This document shows positions 34,291-43,285 of a stretch of DNA of 57,122 nt, piece after piece. A program made the translations under genes and the position numbers. How positions within the stretch are numbered: the first letter of the stretch is position 1; each line of letters begins with the position of its first letter. Origin of the DNA: Bradyrhizobium mercantei (GTDB taxonomy: Bacteria; Pseudomonadota; Alphaproteobacteria; Rhizobiales; Xanthobacteraceae); NCBI RefSeq assembly GCF_001982635.1, contig NZ_MKFI01000014.1, positions 1 through 57,122 of the forward strand, given 5' to 3'. The notes under the pieces were generated by a model, which was not told the origin of the DNA, did not search any database, and was given only the letters and a program-made list of their open reading frames with translations.

Positions 34291-34320
34291 GCGGCGCACC
34301 CTGGGTGCGCCGCGCCTTTT
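34291..34320 (+). terminator. Hairpin with T-run between coxA and ctaB
   Basis: GCGGCGCACC pairs with GGTGCGCCGC across a 3-base centre and is followed by GCCTTTT. It has the shape of an intrinsic terminator but sits inside the operon, so it may attenuate transcription of the assembly genes relative to coxBA. Confidence 0.65.
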
Positions 34321-34339
34321 GAGAGAGTGAGACCTGATC

Positions 34340-35278
34340 TTGTCGGTTGTCGATCACAACGCCATCGAGCTGCCCCGGATCTCCGAGGCCGAAGTGGGCG
34401 ACTACATCGCGCTGCTGAAGCCGCGCGTGATGTCGCTGGTGATCTTCACCGCGCTGGTCGGGTTGATGATCGCGCCGGTTCATGTGCATCCGGTGCTGGC
34501 GTTCACCTCGATCCTCTGCATCGCGGTCGGCGCCGGCGCCTCCGGCGCGCTCAACATGGCCTATGAGAGCGATGTCGACGCGTTGATGACGCGCACCGCC
34601 AACCGGCCGATCCCGCGCGGCCGGATCACCCCGGCCGAGGCGTACGCGTTCGGCCTGACGCTCGCCTTCTTCTCGGTGATGACGCTCGGCATCCTGGTCA
34701 ACTGGGTGGCGGGCGCGCTGCTTGCCTTCACCATCTTCTTCTATGCCGTGATCTACACGATGTGGCTGAAGCGCTGGACCGCACAGAACATCGTGATCGG
34801 CGGCGCCGCCGGCGCGCTGCCGCCGGTGGTGGCATGGGCCGCCGCGACCGGCTCGCTGTCGGTCGAGCCGATGCTGCTGTTCCTGATCATCTTCTTCTGG
34901 ACCCCGCCGCATTTCTGGGCGCTGGCGCTGTTCCGCAGCGACGATTATGCGCGCGCCGGCATTCCGATGCTGCCGGTTGTCGCCGGTCCCGACGCGACCC
35001 GGCTGCAGATCCTGCTCTACACCATCGTGCTGGTGGCGATCGCGCTGGCGCCGTGGCCGCTCGGCTATTTCGACGCGATCTACGGCGTCACCTCGCTGGT
35101 GCTCGGCGCCGGCATGCTGTGGCTCGCCGTCGAGGTCTATCGCCGCCGCGAGGGCACGGTCGCCAACCGTGCGACGCGCCGGCTGTTCGCGTTCTCGATC
35201 CTTTATCTGTTCGCGCTGTTTGCCGTCCTCCTCGCCGAGGTCATGATCCGCGCGATTGCGCCTGTCTTGATCGGATAG
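34340..35278 (+). CDS. ctaB: Protohaem IX farnesyltransferase (haem O synthase)
   Basis: 312-residue UbiA-family prenyltransferase that adds farnesyl diphosphate to haem B, the first step to haem A for the oxidase. It has about eight or nine helices. The first Asp-rich motif is NMAYESDVDALM with RTANRPIPRG after it, and a conserved WTPPHFWALALF loop. The start is TTG 34340 (SVVDHNAIELPRISEAEVGDY), preceded by a GAGAGAG stretch. It sits between coxA and the copper-assembly genes, the usual order. Confidence 0.94.
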   Translation: MSVVDHNAIELPRISEAEVGDYIALLKPRVMSLVIFTALVGLMIAPVHVHPVLAFTSILCIAVGAGASGALNMAYESDVDALMTRTANRPIPRGRITPAEAYAFGLTLAFFSVMTLGILVNWVAGALLAFTIFFYAVIYTMWLKRWTAQNIVIGGAAGALPPVVAWAAATGSLSVEPMLLFLIIFFWTPPHFWALALFRSDDYARAGIPMLPVVAGPDATRLQILLYTIVLVAIALAPWPLGYFDAIYGVTSLVLGAGMLWLAVEVYRRREGTVANRATRRLFAFSILYLFALFAVLLAEVMIRAIAPVLIG

Positions 35279-35316
35279 GGACGCCGGGGGGCGAGATGGG
35301 GGCGCATGGGATACCA

Positions 35317-35481
35317 ATGGACGACAAAAACGAACCAGAAGGCATCGTCCTCACCGAGGCGCAGCTCAAGAGCCGCCGTCAGCGTTCGATCGCTATTGCG
35401 CTCGCGCTCGGCGTCATGGTGCTGCTGTTCTTCGCCGTCACCCTCGTCAAGGGGCCAGCCGTGCTGGTGCGGCCGCTGTGA
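35317..35481 (+). CDS. coxF: CoxF-like small membrane protein of the oxidase operon
   Basis: 54-residue protein: a short acidic N-terminus (DDKNEPEGIVLTEAQ), a basic RRQR stretch, one membrane helix (SIAIALALGVMVLLFFAVTL) and a short tail. Its position between ctaB and ctaG matches the small protein called CoxF in rhizobia. ATG 35317 was chosen; an in-frame ATG at 35296 is possible. Its TGA overlaps the ctaG GTG by 4 bases, so the two are coupled. It is assumed to help assembly. Confidence 0.78.
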   Translation: MDDKNEPEGIVLTEAQLKSRRQRSIAIALALGVMVLLFFAVTLVKGPAVLVRPL

Positions 35482-36116
35482 GTGAGATCAAGCACCAGGG
35501 ACCGCAGCAGGGTGAGGGCGCCAAGGTCACGCGCCGCATGCTGACGCGCGACGCCGTGGTCGCCTCGATCTGCGGCTTCGTCGTGGTGCTGATGGTCGGC
35601 GCGTCCTACGCGGCCGTGCCGTTCTACAACTGGTTCTGCCGCACCACCGGCTTCAACGGCACCACCCAGGTCGCGACCTCGCTGCCGACGGATAAGCCAC
35701 TCGACCGCACCATCACCGTCAGCTTCGATTCCAACGTCGCACCGGGCCTGCCCTGGAAGTTCGAGCCGGAGCAGAACAATATCGACGTCAAGATCGGCCA
35801 AGTCGTCACGGTCTATTACACCGTGACCAACCAGTCGGCGCGCACCACCACGGCGCAGGCGTCCTACAACGTCGCGCCGCTCACGGTCGGCGCCTACTTC
35901 CAGAAGATCAATTGCTTCTGCTTCACCGAGCAGACCATGGCCCCCGGCGAAAAGCGCGAGATGGCCGTGGTGTTCTATGTCGATCCCGAACTGGCGAAGG
36001 ACAGCGAGAACGACACGCTGAAGAACATCACCTTGTCCTACACTTTTTTCCCCGTGCGCGATCCCCAGCCGAAGCCCGTGGCGGCCGGCGAGGCGGAACC
36101 GCGCAAGGGCGGCTAG
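35478..36116 (+). CDS. ctaG: Cytochrome oxidase copper chaperone CtaG/Cox11
   Basis: 212-residue Cox11-type chaperone that inserts CuB into subunit I. A single N-terminal membrane helix (about 26-46) is followed by a periplasmic immunoglobulin-like domain with the copper-binding CFCF motif in KINCFCFTEQ. The GTG start at 35478 overlaps the coxF stop (GTGA). Membrane-anchored with the copper site in the periplasm. It is followed at 54 bases by coxC. Confidence 0.95.
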   Translation: MSEIKHQGPQQGEGAKVTRRMLTRDAVVASICGFVVVLMVGASYAAVPFYNWFCRTTGFNGTTQVATSLPTDKPLDRTITVSFDSNVAPGLPWKFEPEQNNIDVKIGQVVTVYYTVTNQSARTTTAQASYNVAPLTVGAYFQKINCFCFTEQTMAPGEKREMAVVFYVDPELAKDSENDTLKNITLSYTFFPVRDPQPKPVAAGEAEPRKGG

Positions 36117-36170
36117 TACTGGAATTCAAGATTAAGACGTGCCTTGCGGCACGCGAATGGAGAGACGGCA

Positions 36171-37067
36171 ATGGCTGAGGCGCAAGTCAAGCATCACGAC
36201 TATCATCTCGTCGACCCGAGCCCGTGGCCGGTGGTCGGCTCGATCTCGGCCTTCATCATGGCGTTCGGTGCGATCGGCTGGATGCATCACATGTACTCCG
36301 CCGCCCCGATCGTGTTCGGCATCGGCACCATCGGCGTGCTCTACACCATGGCGAGCTGGTGGGGCGACGTGATCAAGGAAGCCCAGTACAAGGGCGACCA
36401 CACCCGCGTGGTGCAGATCAGCCACCGCTACGGCATGATCCTGTTCATCGCCTCCGAGGTGATGTTCTTCGTCGCCTGGTTCTGGGCCTTCTTCAACTCG
36501 GCGCTGTTCCCGGCCGACGCGGTGCACGCCACCCGCGATGCGGTGTTCGGCTGCGGCGCCGGCACGGCGATGGGTGCCTGCTCGGTCCCCGGCACCTGGC
36601 CGCCCCACGGCATCGAGACCTTCGATCCCTGGCATCTGCCGCTGCTCAACACGTTGCTGCTCCTGACCTCGGGCACCACGGTCACCTGGGCGCACCATGC
36701 GCTCTTGGAGAACGACCGCCAGGGCCTGAAGCAGGGCCTGATCCTCACCGTGATCCTCGGCGCCTGCTTCACCTGCGTGCAGGCCTATGAGTATGCCCAT
36801 GCGACGTTCTCGTTCGGCGGCAACGTCTATGGCGCGACCTTCTTCATGGCGACCGGGTTCCACGGCTTCCACGTGCTGGTCGGCACCATCTTCTTGCTGG
36901 TCTGCCTGATCCGCGCCTATGCCGGCCACTTCACGCCGAAGCAGCACCTCGGCTTCGAGTTTGCCGCCTGGTACTGGCACTTCGTCGACGTGGTCTGGCT
37001 GTTCCTGTTCATCTGCATCTACGTCTGGGGCCACGGCGCCGAGACGATGGCTCACGGCGCACACTAA
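36171..37067 (+). CDS. coxC: Cytochrome c oxidase subunit III
   Basis: 298-residue subunit III with seven predicted helices. It stabilises the oxidase and proton uptake by subunit I. Conserved pieces include HDYHLVDPSPWP at the start, FIASEVMFFVAWFWAFF with the membrane glutamate, and the C-terminal WYWHFVDVVWLFLF. GGAGAG lies about 8 bases before ATG 36171; an upstream in-frame ATG at 36144 lacks one. A terminator-like hairpin follows. Confidence 0.96.
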   Translation: MAEAQVKHHDYHLVDPSPWPVVGSISAFIMAFGAIGWMHHMYSAAPIVFGIGTIGVLYTMASWWGDVIKEAQYKGDHTRVVQISHRYGMILFIASEVMFFVAWFWAFFNSALFPADAVHATRDAVFGCGAGTAMGACSVPGTWPPHGIETFDPWHLPLLNTLLLLTSGTTVTWAHHALLENDRQGLKQGLILTVILGACFTCVQAYEYAHATFSFGGNVYGATFFMATGFHGFHVLVGTIFLLVCLIRAYAGHFTPKQHLGFEFAAWYWHFVDVVWLFLFICIYVWGHGAETMAHGAH

Positions 37068-37087
37068 TCCTGGGCCGACGTGCTAAG

Positions 37088-37119
37088 AGGGGCGGCCAAA
37101 CGGCCGCCCCTTTGCTTTT
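37088..37119 (+). terminator. Intrinsic terminator after coxC
   Basis: AGGGGCGGCC pairs with GGCCGCCCCT around a 4-base AAAC loop and is followed by TTGCTTTT. It is a good Rho-independent shape. The DUF983 gene begins 12 bases later, so termination is probably partial. Confidence 0.75.
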
Positions 37120-37130
37120 CAAGAGACCCG

Positions 37131-37520
37131 ATGACCGATACCCCGCCCACTGTGACCGAGAGCGCGATCCGCGGCATTGCCTGTCGCTGCCCGCGCTGCG
37201 GCAAGGGCAAGCTCTATTCCGGCTTCCTGACGCTGGCGCCGCGCTGCGAGGCGTGTGGGCTCGACTACGCCTTCATCGATGCCGGTGACGGGCCGGCGAT
37301 CTTCATCATCATGCTGGCCGGCGCCATCGTGGTCGCGGCGGCACTGATCGTCGAGGTGAAGTACCAGCCGCCGTTCTGGGGGCACGCGGCGCTGTGGCTG
37401 CCGTTGATCGTGGTGACCACGATCCTGCCGCTGCGTTCGATGAAGGCGCTTTTGATCGCGCTGCAATTCCACCACAAGGCCGCTGAAGGCCAGTTGATCG
37501 AGCGCGACCCGAATGAATGA
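37131..37520 (+). CDS. DUF983 family membrane protein
   Basis: 129-residue protein with an N-terminal double CxxC zinc-ribbon-like motif (CRCPRCGKGKLY, then CEACGLDY) and two membrane helices (FIIMLAGAIVVAAALIV, ALWLPLIVVTTILPL). This is the DUF983 arrangement, usually found between coxC and SURF1 in alphaproteobacteria. A role in oxidase maturation is inferred from context. ATG 37131 was chosen; it overlaps the SURF1 gene by 8 bases. Confidence 0.88.
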   Translation: MTDTPPTVTESAIRGIACRCPRCGKGKLYSGFLTLAPRCEACGLDYAFIDAGDGPAIFIIMLAGAIVVAAALIVEVKYQPPFWGHAALWLPLIVVTTILPLRSMKALLIALQFHHKAAEGQLIERDPNE

Positions 37521-38274
37521 TACCGTGACGCGTCGGCCGAGTGCGGCCGGCTTCGGCATTTTCACGTTGATCCTGATCGCGGTGTTCATCGCGCTCGGCT
37601 TCTGGCAATTGCAGCGCCGCGTCGAGAAGCATGCGCTGATCGCCGCGCTCGACGCGCGGCTGGCTGCGCCGATCGAGGCGCTGCCGCCGCCGTCGGCGTG
37701 GCCCACGCTGACCTCGGCCAAGGACGAATTCCGCCGCGTCACCCTGACCGCGACCTATGCCAAGCTGCCGGACGTGATGGTGTTCAGCTCCGGCTCCGCG
37801 GTGCGCGACGACATATCGGGGCCCGGCACCTGGGCGTTCCTGCCGGCGAAGCTTGCCAGCGGCGAGACGATCGTGATCAACACCGGCTTCGTGCAGAACA
37901 CGATGCAGGACCGCGCCTTCGAGGACCGCGTCACCGGGCGCCTCGTCACCGGCACGCCGGTCGAACTCACAGGCTATATCCGCTATCCCGAGCCGCCGGG
38001 CCGGCTGACGCCGAAGGAGGATTTGGCGAAGCGGCTGTGGTTCGTGCGCGATCATCGCGCGATGGCGCAGGCGCTCGGCTGGGGTGAGGTCGCGCCGTTC
38101 TATATCGACCTCGCGGCGCCGGTGCCCGACAGCGGTACGCCGAAGCCGGGACCGCTCAAGGTCCACCTCAAGGACGACCACATGCAATACGCCATCACCT
38201 GGTTCTCGCTGGCGGCCGCGGTCACGATCGCCTTCGGTCTGTGGTGGCGCGGCCAGCGGCGCCGGGCGGGCTGA
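37513..38274 (+). CDS. SURF1-family oxidase assembly protein
   Basis: 253-residue SURF1 protein with membrane helices at both ends (FGIFTLILIAVFIALGFWQLQRR and a helix near 220-240, MQYAITWFSLAAAVTIAFG). The periplasmic loop lies between. The GFWQLQR motif is the family signature. SURF1 helps deliver haem A to subunit I. It overlaps the DUF983 stop by 8 bases and is the last gene of the oxidase group; the RND permease gene is convergent 25 bases away. Confidence 0.93.
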   Translation: MNDTVTRRPSAAGFGIFTLILIAVFIALGFWQLQRRVEKHALIAALDARLAAPIEALPPPSAWPTLTSAKDEFRRVTLTATYAKLPDVMVFSSGSAVRDDISGPGTWAFLPAKLASGETIVINTGFVQNTMQDRAFEDRVTGRLVTGTPVELTGYIRYPEPPGRLTPKEDLAKRLWFVRDHRAMAQALGWGEVAPFYIDLAAPVPDSGTPKPGPLKVHLKDDHMQYAITWFSLAAAVTIAFGLWWRGQRRRAG

Positions 38275-38299
38275 GGCGCTCCTGGGGCGCAAGGGCGCG

Positions 38300-41200
38300 T
38301 CACGTGGCTGTTTCGACTCCGCGCGGGGCGGTCTTCCGCGCTGTCCTGCGCAGCTTGGCTAACGACCGGCTGATGCTGTCGAGATAGATGTAAACGACCG
38401 GCGTCGTGAACAGCGTCATCAGCTGCGAGACGATCAGCCCGCCGACGATGGCAAAGCCGAGCGGCTGACGCAATTCCGATCCGGTGCCGGTCCCGATCAT
38501 CAGCGGAACGCCGCCGAGCATCGCACACATCGTTGTCATCAGGATCGGGCGGAAGCGCGCCCGGCAGGCCTGATAGATCGACTGTTCGGCGGAGACGTGC
38601 TGGTGGCGCTCGGCCTGCAGCGCGAAATCGATCAGCATGATGCCGTTCTTCTGCACGATGCCGATCAGCAGGATGATGCCGATCAGCCCGATCACGTCGA
38701 GCCCGAGGCCGAACGCCCACAGCGCGATTAGCGCGCCGAGCCCGGCGGACGGCAGGGTCGAGAGGATCGTGATCGGATGGATCGTGCTCTCATAGAGCAT
38801 GCCGAGGATCAGATAGACGGCGACCACCGCGGCCAGGATCAGGATCGGCGTCGACGCGAGCGCCGCCTGGAACGCCTGCGCATTGCCCTGGAAACTGGTG
38901 ACGACGGTCGACGGCACGTGAAGGTCGGCGGTCGCCTTCTGCACGGCTGCGACCGCGGTCCCCACCGCCGTGCCCGGCGCCAGGTTGAAGCTCAGCGTCA
39001 CCGCCGGGAACTGGCTTTGATGATTCACGGAGAGCGGCGCGGTGCCGTAATCGATGCTCGCGATCTGGCTCAGGGGCACCATCGTCCCTGCGGACGAGCG
39101 GACATAGATGCGGTTGAGCGCGTAGGGGCCGAGCTGGAACGACGGGTCGACCTCCAGGATCACGTAATAGGTGTTGAGCGTCGTGAACAGCTGGGCGACG
39201 TGACGCTGACCGAATGAATCATAGAGTGTGTTGTCGACCGCGGCCGGATCGATGCCGAGGCGGGAGGCCGCGTCGCGGTCGATCTGCAGCTTGAGCTGAC
39301 GCGCGGCGTTGGCCTGGTCGGTCGCGACGTCGGCCAGCTCCGGCAATGTCTTCAGCTTCTGATACAGCTTGCCGGCCCACAGATTGAGCTCGTCCTGGTT
39401 CACGTCGGTGAGGGTGAACTGGTACTGCGTCTTGGACAGGCGGCTGGCGAGATTGATGTCCTGCGTCGCCTGCATGAACACCGACATGCCCTTGATCTTT
39501 TGCAGCGCCCTGTCGAGCTGGCGGATCACCTGATCGGCGGAGGCGCTGCGCTCGTTGCGCGGCTTCAACAGCACGAACAGGCGGCCGTTGTTCTCGGTCA
39601 CGGTCGGGCCGCCCGGTCCGATATAGCCGGTCGCATTGGCGACCGAAGGGTTCTTGGAGATGACGTCGATGACGCTACGCTGCAGCGTCGCCATCTGCGC
39701 CGGCGAGATGTCGGCCGAGGCCTCTGTGATGCCGGTGATCATGCCGGTGTCCTGTTGGGGGAAGAAGCCTTTCGGGATACCCACGAACAGCAGGCCGGTC
39801 ACCGCGACGCCGGCCAGCATGATCGACAGCGTCGTGGCCTTGTAGCGCAGCGCTGCGGCAAGCACGGCCTCGTAGGCGGTCTGGATCGCGACGAAGCCGC
39901 GCTCCAGCGAGCGCGAGACAATCCCGGCTCCGGCGTCTTGGTGCGGCGACAGCAGATAGGCGCACATCATCGGCGTCAGCGTCACCGAGACGATCACCGA
40001 CACCACGATGGCAACGCACACCGTGATGGCGAATTCCTGGAACATGCGGCCGATCACCCCGCCCATCAGCAGCAGCGGAATGAACACCGCGATCAGCGAG
40101 ACCGAGATCGAGATGATGGTGAAGCCGATCTCGCCGGCGCCTTTCAAGGCGGCCTGCATCGGCGAGAGGCCTTCCTCGATGTGCCGGGAGATGTTCTCGA
40201 TCATCACGATGGCATCGTCGACGACGAAGCCGACCGCGATCGACAGGCCCATCAGCGACAGATTGTCGAGGCTGTAGTTGAGCAGATACATCACGCCGAA
40301 GGTGCCGATCAGCGAGATCGGGACCGAGACCGCCGGGATGACGGTCGCCCAAAGATTACGCAGGAACAGGAAGATCACACCGACCACCAGCGCGATGGTC
40401 AGCACCAAAGTGAACTGAACGTCGGCGACGCTGGCGCGGATGGTCTGCGTACGGTCGGAGGCGATCGTGACCTTGATGTCGGACGGTAGGCTCGACACCA
40501 GCTGCGGCAGCAGCTTCTTGATGCCGTCCACCGTGCTGATCACGTTGGCGCCGGGCTGGCGCTGGATCGCCAGGATCACGGCGGGCTTGTCGTTGTACCA
40601 GCCATGCAGCGTGACATCCTCGGCTGCCACCACGGCGTGCCCGATGTCGCGCAGGCGCACGGGCGCGCCATTGCGATAGGCGATGATCAGGTCGTTATAT
40701 TTGCTCGCGTTGAGCACCTGGTCGTTGGTGGCCAGCGTATAGGCCTGCTGACTGCCATAAAGCACGCCCTTCGGCTGGTTCACGGTGATATTGCCCAGCG
40801 TGGTCCGCAATTGCTCGAGATCGATTGCTGCGGCAGCGAGCTTGGCCGGATTGACCTGGACCCGAATCGACGGCTTCTGCATGCCCCCGATGGTGACGAG
40901 CGAGACGCCCGGCACCTGCGACAATTTCTGCGCCAGGATGCTGTCGGCATAGTCGTCGACCTTGGTCAGCGGCTCGGTGTCCGACGTTAGCGCGATCAGC
41001 AGCACCGGCACGTCGGCCGGATTGACCTTGTGGAAGGTCGGCGGCGACGGCATGGTCTTGGGCAGTTGCCCCGATGCCGCATCGATCGCGGTCTGCACGT
41101 CCTGCGCGGCGGCATCGACGCTGCGGTTCAGCGCAAATTGCAGCGTGATCTGGGTGTTGCCGAGCCCGCTGCTTGAACTCATGCCGGTCAGGCCGGCGAT

Positions 41201-41419
41201 CTGGCCGAATTGCCGCTCGAGCGGGGTCGCGACCGAGGAGGCCATGGTCTGCGGGTCGGCGCCGGGCAATTGCGCGGTGACCTGAATGGTCGGAGTGTCC
41301 ACCGTAGGCAGCGCCGAGACCGGCAGCCGCACGAAGGCGATCATGCCGACCAGCACAATGGCGATGGCCAAAAAGGCGGTGGCGACGGGCTTGCGGATAA
41401 AACCTGCGGAGACGTTCAT
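38300..41419 (-). CDS. RND multidrug efflux permease (MdtB/MdtC-like)
   Basis: 1039-residue inner-membrane RND pump of the HAE-1 type with 12 helices and two large periplasmic loops. The TM4 proton-relay pair DD lies in GFVVDDAIVMIENI and the TM10 Lys in IVQKNGIMLIDFAL. Family start FIRKPVATAFLAIAIVLVG is clear. Its ATG overlaps the stop of the adaptor gene (ATGA). The operon is pseudo-hydrolase, adaptor, permease, with 4-base overlaps at both joints and no outer-membrane channel. A divergent LysR gene may control it. Substrates are unknown. Confidence 0.93.
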   Translation of the reverse strand: MNVSAGFIRKPVATAFLAIAIVLVGMIAFVRLPVSALPTVDTPTIQVTAQLPGADPQTMASSVATPLERQFGQIAGLTGMSSSSGLGNTQITLQFALNRSVDAAAQDVQTAIDAASGQLPKTMPSPPTFHKVNPADVPVLLIALTSDTEPLTKVDDYADSILAQKLSQVPGVSLVTIGGMQKPSIRVQVNPAKLAAAAIDLEQLRTTLGNITVNQPKGVLYGSQQAYTLATNDQVLNASKYNDLIIAYRNGAPVRLRDIGHAVVAAEDVTLHGWYNDKPAVILAIQRQPGANVISTVDGIKKLLPQLVSSLPSDIKVTIASDRTQTIRASVADVQFTLVLTIALVVGVIFLFLRNLWATVIPAVSVPISLIGTFGVMYLLNYSLDNLSLMGLSIAVGFVVDDAIVMIENISRHIEEGLSPMQAALKGAGEIGFTIISISVSLIAVFIPLLLMGGVIGRMFQEFAITVCVAIVVSVIVSVTLTPMMCAYLLSPHQDAGAGIVSRSLERGFVAIQTAYEAVLAAALRYKATTLSIMLAGVAVTGLLFVGIPKGFFPQQDTGMITGITEASADISPAQMATLQRSVIDVISKNPSVANATGYIGPGGPTVTENNGRLFVLLKPRNERSASADQVIRQLDRALQKIKGMSVFMQATQDINLASRLSKTQYQFTLTDVNQDELNLWAGKLYQKLKTLPELADVATDQANAARQLKLQIDRDAASRLGIDPAAVDNTLYDSFGQRHVAQLFTTLNTYYVILEVDPSFQLGPYALNRIYVRSSAGTMVPLSQIASIDYGTAPLSVNHQSQFPAVTLSFNLAPGTAVGTAVAAVQKATADLHVPSTVVTSFQGNAQAFQAALASTPILILAAVVAVYLILGMLYESTIHPITILSTLPSAGLGALIALWAFGLGLDVIGLIGIILLIGIVQKNGIMLIDFALQAERHQHVSAEQSIYQACRARFRPILMTTMCAMLGGVPLMIGTGTGSELRQPLGFAIVGGLIVSQLMTLFTTPVVYIYLDSISRSLAKLRRTARKTAPRGVETAT

Positions 41420-42612
41420 GGCAGCATACCTGCGCTTGCGGTGGTTGCGTCTTGGACCTGATCCTTCTTGTCATCGGGCACGATCTCGACCGTCGTCCCC
41501 GGATTGAGCCGGTACTGGCCCGCGGTGACCACGGTCTCGTTCGCGGCGAGGCCTTGCTCGATTAGAATCTGTCCGTCGCGCGATTGTCCGGTCGTGACGT
41601 GATGGATGCTGACGACGTTGTTCGGGCCGACCGTGTAGGCGAAGGCACCGTCCGGTCCCTGGCGCACCGCCGTCAGCGGCACCGTCAACGCATCGTGGCG
41701 GACCGCGATCGTGAGATGGACGTTGACGAAAGTGCCGGGCCACAGCGTATTGCCGGCATTGGGAAAGGATGCCTTCAGCTGCACCGTGCCGGTCGAGCTG
41801 TCGACCTGGTTGTTGATCAGCATCAGGCTGCCGTGGTCGAGCTTGTACCGGTTCTGTGCATCATAGACGTCGACCGAGGCGTCTCCGGATGCCAGCGCCT
41901 GCCGGACACCCGGGATGTCGCCGGACGGCAGCGTGAAGATCACCGCGATCGGCTGCAACTGGGTCAGGACCACGAGCCCGTTGGTGTCGGTCGGGTGTAC
42001 GACGTTGCCGGGATCGATGCGGCGGATGCCGGTGACGCCGTCGAACGGCGCGGTAATCGTGGCGTAGCTCAGCTGGGTCTGCGCGGCTTCCAGCGCCGCC
42101 TTGTCGAGCGCGACGGTGCCTTCGCCCTGCGCGACCTGCGAATCCTGGGTATCGAGCAATTGCTGGGTCGCAAAGCCGCGATTGGCGAGCGGCTGCGTTC
42201 GCGCCAGATTGGTCCGGGCGTTCTTCAAGGTCGCCTCGTCGCGCGCCAGCGCGGCCTCGGCCTGGTCGACCTGGGCCTCGTAGACCCGCGGGTCGATCCT
42301 GGCGAGCACGTCGCCGCGCTTCACCTGCTTGCCTTCGACGAAATCGACGCTGTCGAGCGTGCCCTGCACCTGGGTGCGGATGGTGGCTGTGTTGATCGGC
42401 GTCACCGTGCCGAGGCCCTCGAGCACGATCGGCACATCGTGTTGCAGGACCTTCGCTGCCGTCACCGGAACGACAGGCGGGGTCGTGGTCGACTGGGCTG
42501 CTGCCGGGGCCTTGTCGGCTGCGCGGTCCGGCCGATCCACGGCATATAAGCCGACGCTGATTGCGGCGGCGACCAGGCACGCGCCCGCGATCTTGAGGGT
42601 CTTCGATGTCAT
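41416..42612 (-). CDS. RND efflux periplasmic adaptor subunit
   Basis: 398-residue membrane-fusion protein that links the pump to an outer-membrane channel. It has an N-terminal membrane helix or signal (about 7-25), a barrel-sandwich lipoyl domain (VRTQVQGTLDSVDFVEGKQVKRGD marks one half), an alpha-hairpin rich in Ala and Gln, and a beta-barrel domain. It closely follows the MdtA type. Start at ATG 42612 overlaps the upstream gene's stop by 4 bases, and its own stop overlaps the permease start. Confidence 0.92.
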   Translation of the reverse strand: MTSKTLKIAGACLVAAAISVGLYAVDRPDRAADKAPAAAQSTTTPPVVPVTAAKVLQHDVPIVLEGLGTVTPINTATIRTQVQGTLDSVDFVEGKQVKRGDVLARIDPRVYEAQVDQAEAALARDEATLKNARTNLARTQPLANRGFATQQLLDTQDSQVAQGEGTVALDKAALEAAQTQLSYATITAPFDGVTGIRRIDPGNVVHPTDTNGLVVLTQLQPIAVIFTLPSGDIPGVRQALASGDASVDVYDAQNRYKLDHGSLMLINNQVDSSTGTVQLKASFPNAGNTLWPGTFVNVHLTIAVRHDALTVPLTAVRQGPDGAFAYTVGPNNVVSIHHVTTGQSRDGQILIEQGLAANETVVTAGQYRLNPGTTVEIVPDDKKDQVQDATTASAGMLP

Positions 42613-43205
42613 GGGTTACCAGCTCCATCGGTGGTCCGGCGGCTGATCGTTGCAACCAGCTCGAGGACAAAGGTTTCGGTTGCGTTCGCCGCGGCCGCTT
42701 CCGCTCCGCGACCGGCGGCCAGGTCGAGATTGATGATGCGTGCGTCGAGATCGGCAGCGCGCAACGCGCCGATCAGGCTGCCTTGCGGCGCATCGTCGTT
42801 ATGATGAATGACGAGCCGGATTGCGGTCACCGTCGGCACCACGGGAAACGGCAGTGCGCCAGAGGCGACGTCGATCGCGACAATACCGCCGCAAGGCAGC
42901 TCGCCCCTTAGCGTCAGTTCGAGCACGCGCCGCGCGATGCACCCTTCACCCAGCAGGATCAGCCGCTGCGGGGGGACATCGACGCGGTCAAGCGCCGCGG
43001 CAACACCGCTCAGGATGCCGGCATAGCTGGTCTCGCGCAGCGCAATCGGCCGCCAGGTCGCAAGCGGCGTGAGCCGTTGCCAGCGCGCGAAGGTCTTCGG
43101 CATGGCTATGGCCGTGACATCGGGGGTGACCAGGACACCGACCAGTACGCGTGCGTTGGCACGATGGGGCCGAATTGCGATGGCGCTTTGCAGGCTCTTG
43201 GGCAT
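42609..43205 (-). CDS. Degenerate alpha/beta-hydrolase-like protein in the RND operon
   Basis: 198-residue protein I do not recognise by name. Its pattern follows carboxylesterase/phospholipase-type hydrolases: PPQRLILLGEGCIARRV where a GxSxG elbow is expected, GGIVAIDVASGALPF, then RLVIHHNDDAP at the usual Asp region. The nucleophile Ser position is Gly (LGEGCI), and the terminal catalytic His is not seen (GRG in place of GH). It is therefore probably catalytically inactive, or uses the nearby Cys. It is the first gene of the operon, overlapping the adaptor gene by 4 bases (ATGA). A regulatory or drug-binding role is possible. Confidence 0.68.
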   Translation of the reverse strand: MPKSLQSAIAIRPHRANARVLVGVLVTPDVTAIAMPKTFARWQRLTPLATWRPIALRETSYAGILSGVAAALDRVDVPPQRLILLGEGCIARRVLELTLRGELPCGGIVAIDVASGALPFPVVPTVTAIRLVIHHNDDAPQGSLIGALRAADLDARIINLDLAAGRGAEAAAANATETFVLELVATISRRTTDGAGNP

Positions 43206-43267
43206 GCCCGGAAACTGGGCTTCAGCCCGATATTATTCAAATGAATTGTCTTTATCTGCTAATTCAT

Positions 43268-43279
43268 ATCATGCATGAT
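43268..43279. promoter_or_regulatory. Palindrome just upstream of the LysR start
   Basis: ATCATGCATGAT is a perfect 12-base palindrome 6 bases before the LysR ATG. A second, weaker palindrome ATTCA-AA-TGAAT lies about 30 bases upstream. They sit in the 80-base gap between the divergent RND operon and the LysR gene and may be operator elements. Confidence 0.35.
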
Positions 43280-43285
43280 GGCGGC

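Noticed and set aside
32479..34299. Long leftward open frame antisense to coxA
   Set aside because: Translation is a His/Asp/Arg-rich string typical of the complement of a membrane-protein gene; coxA on the other strand is certain.
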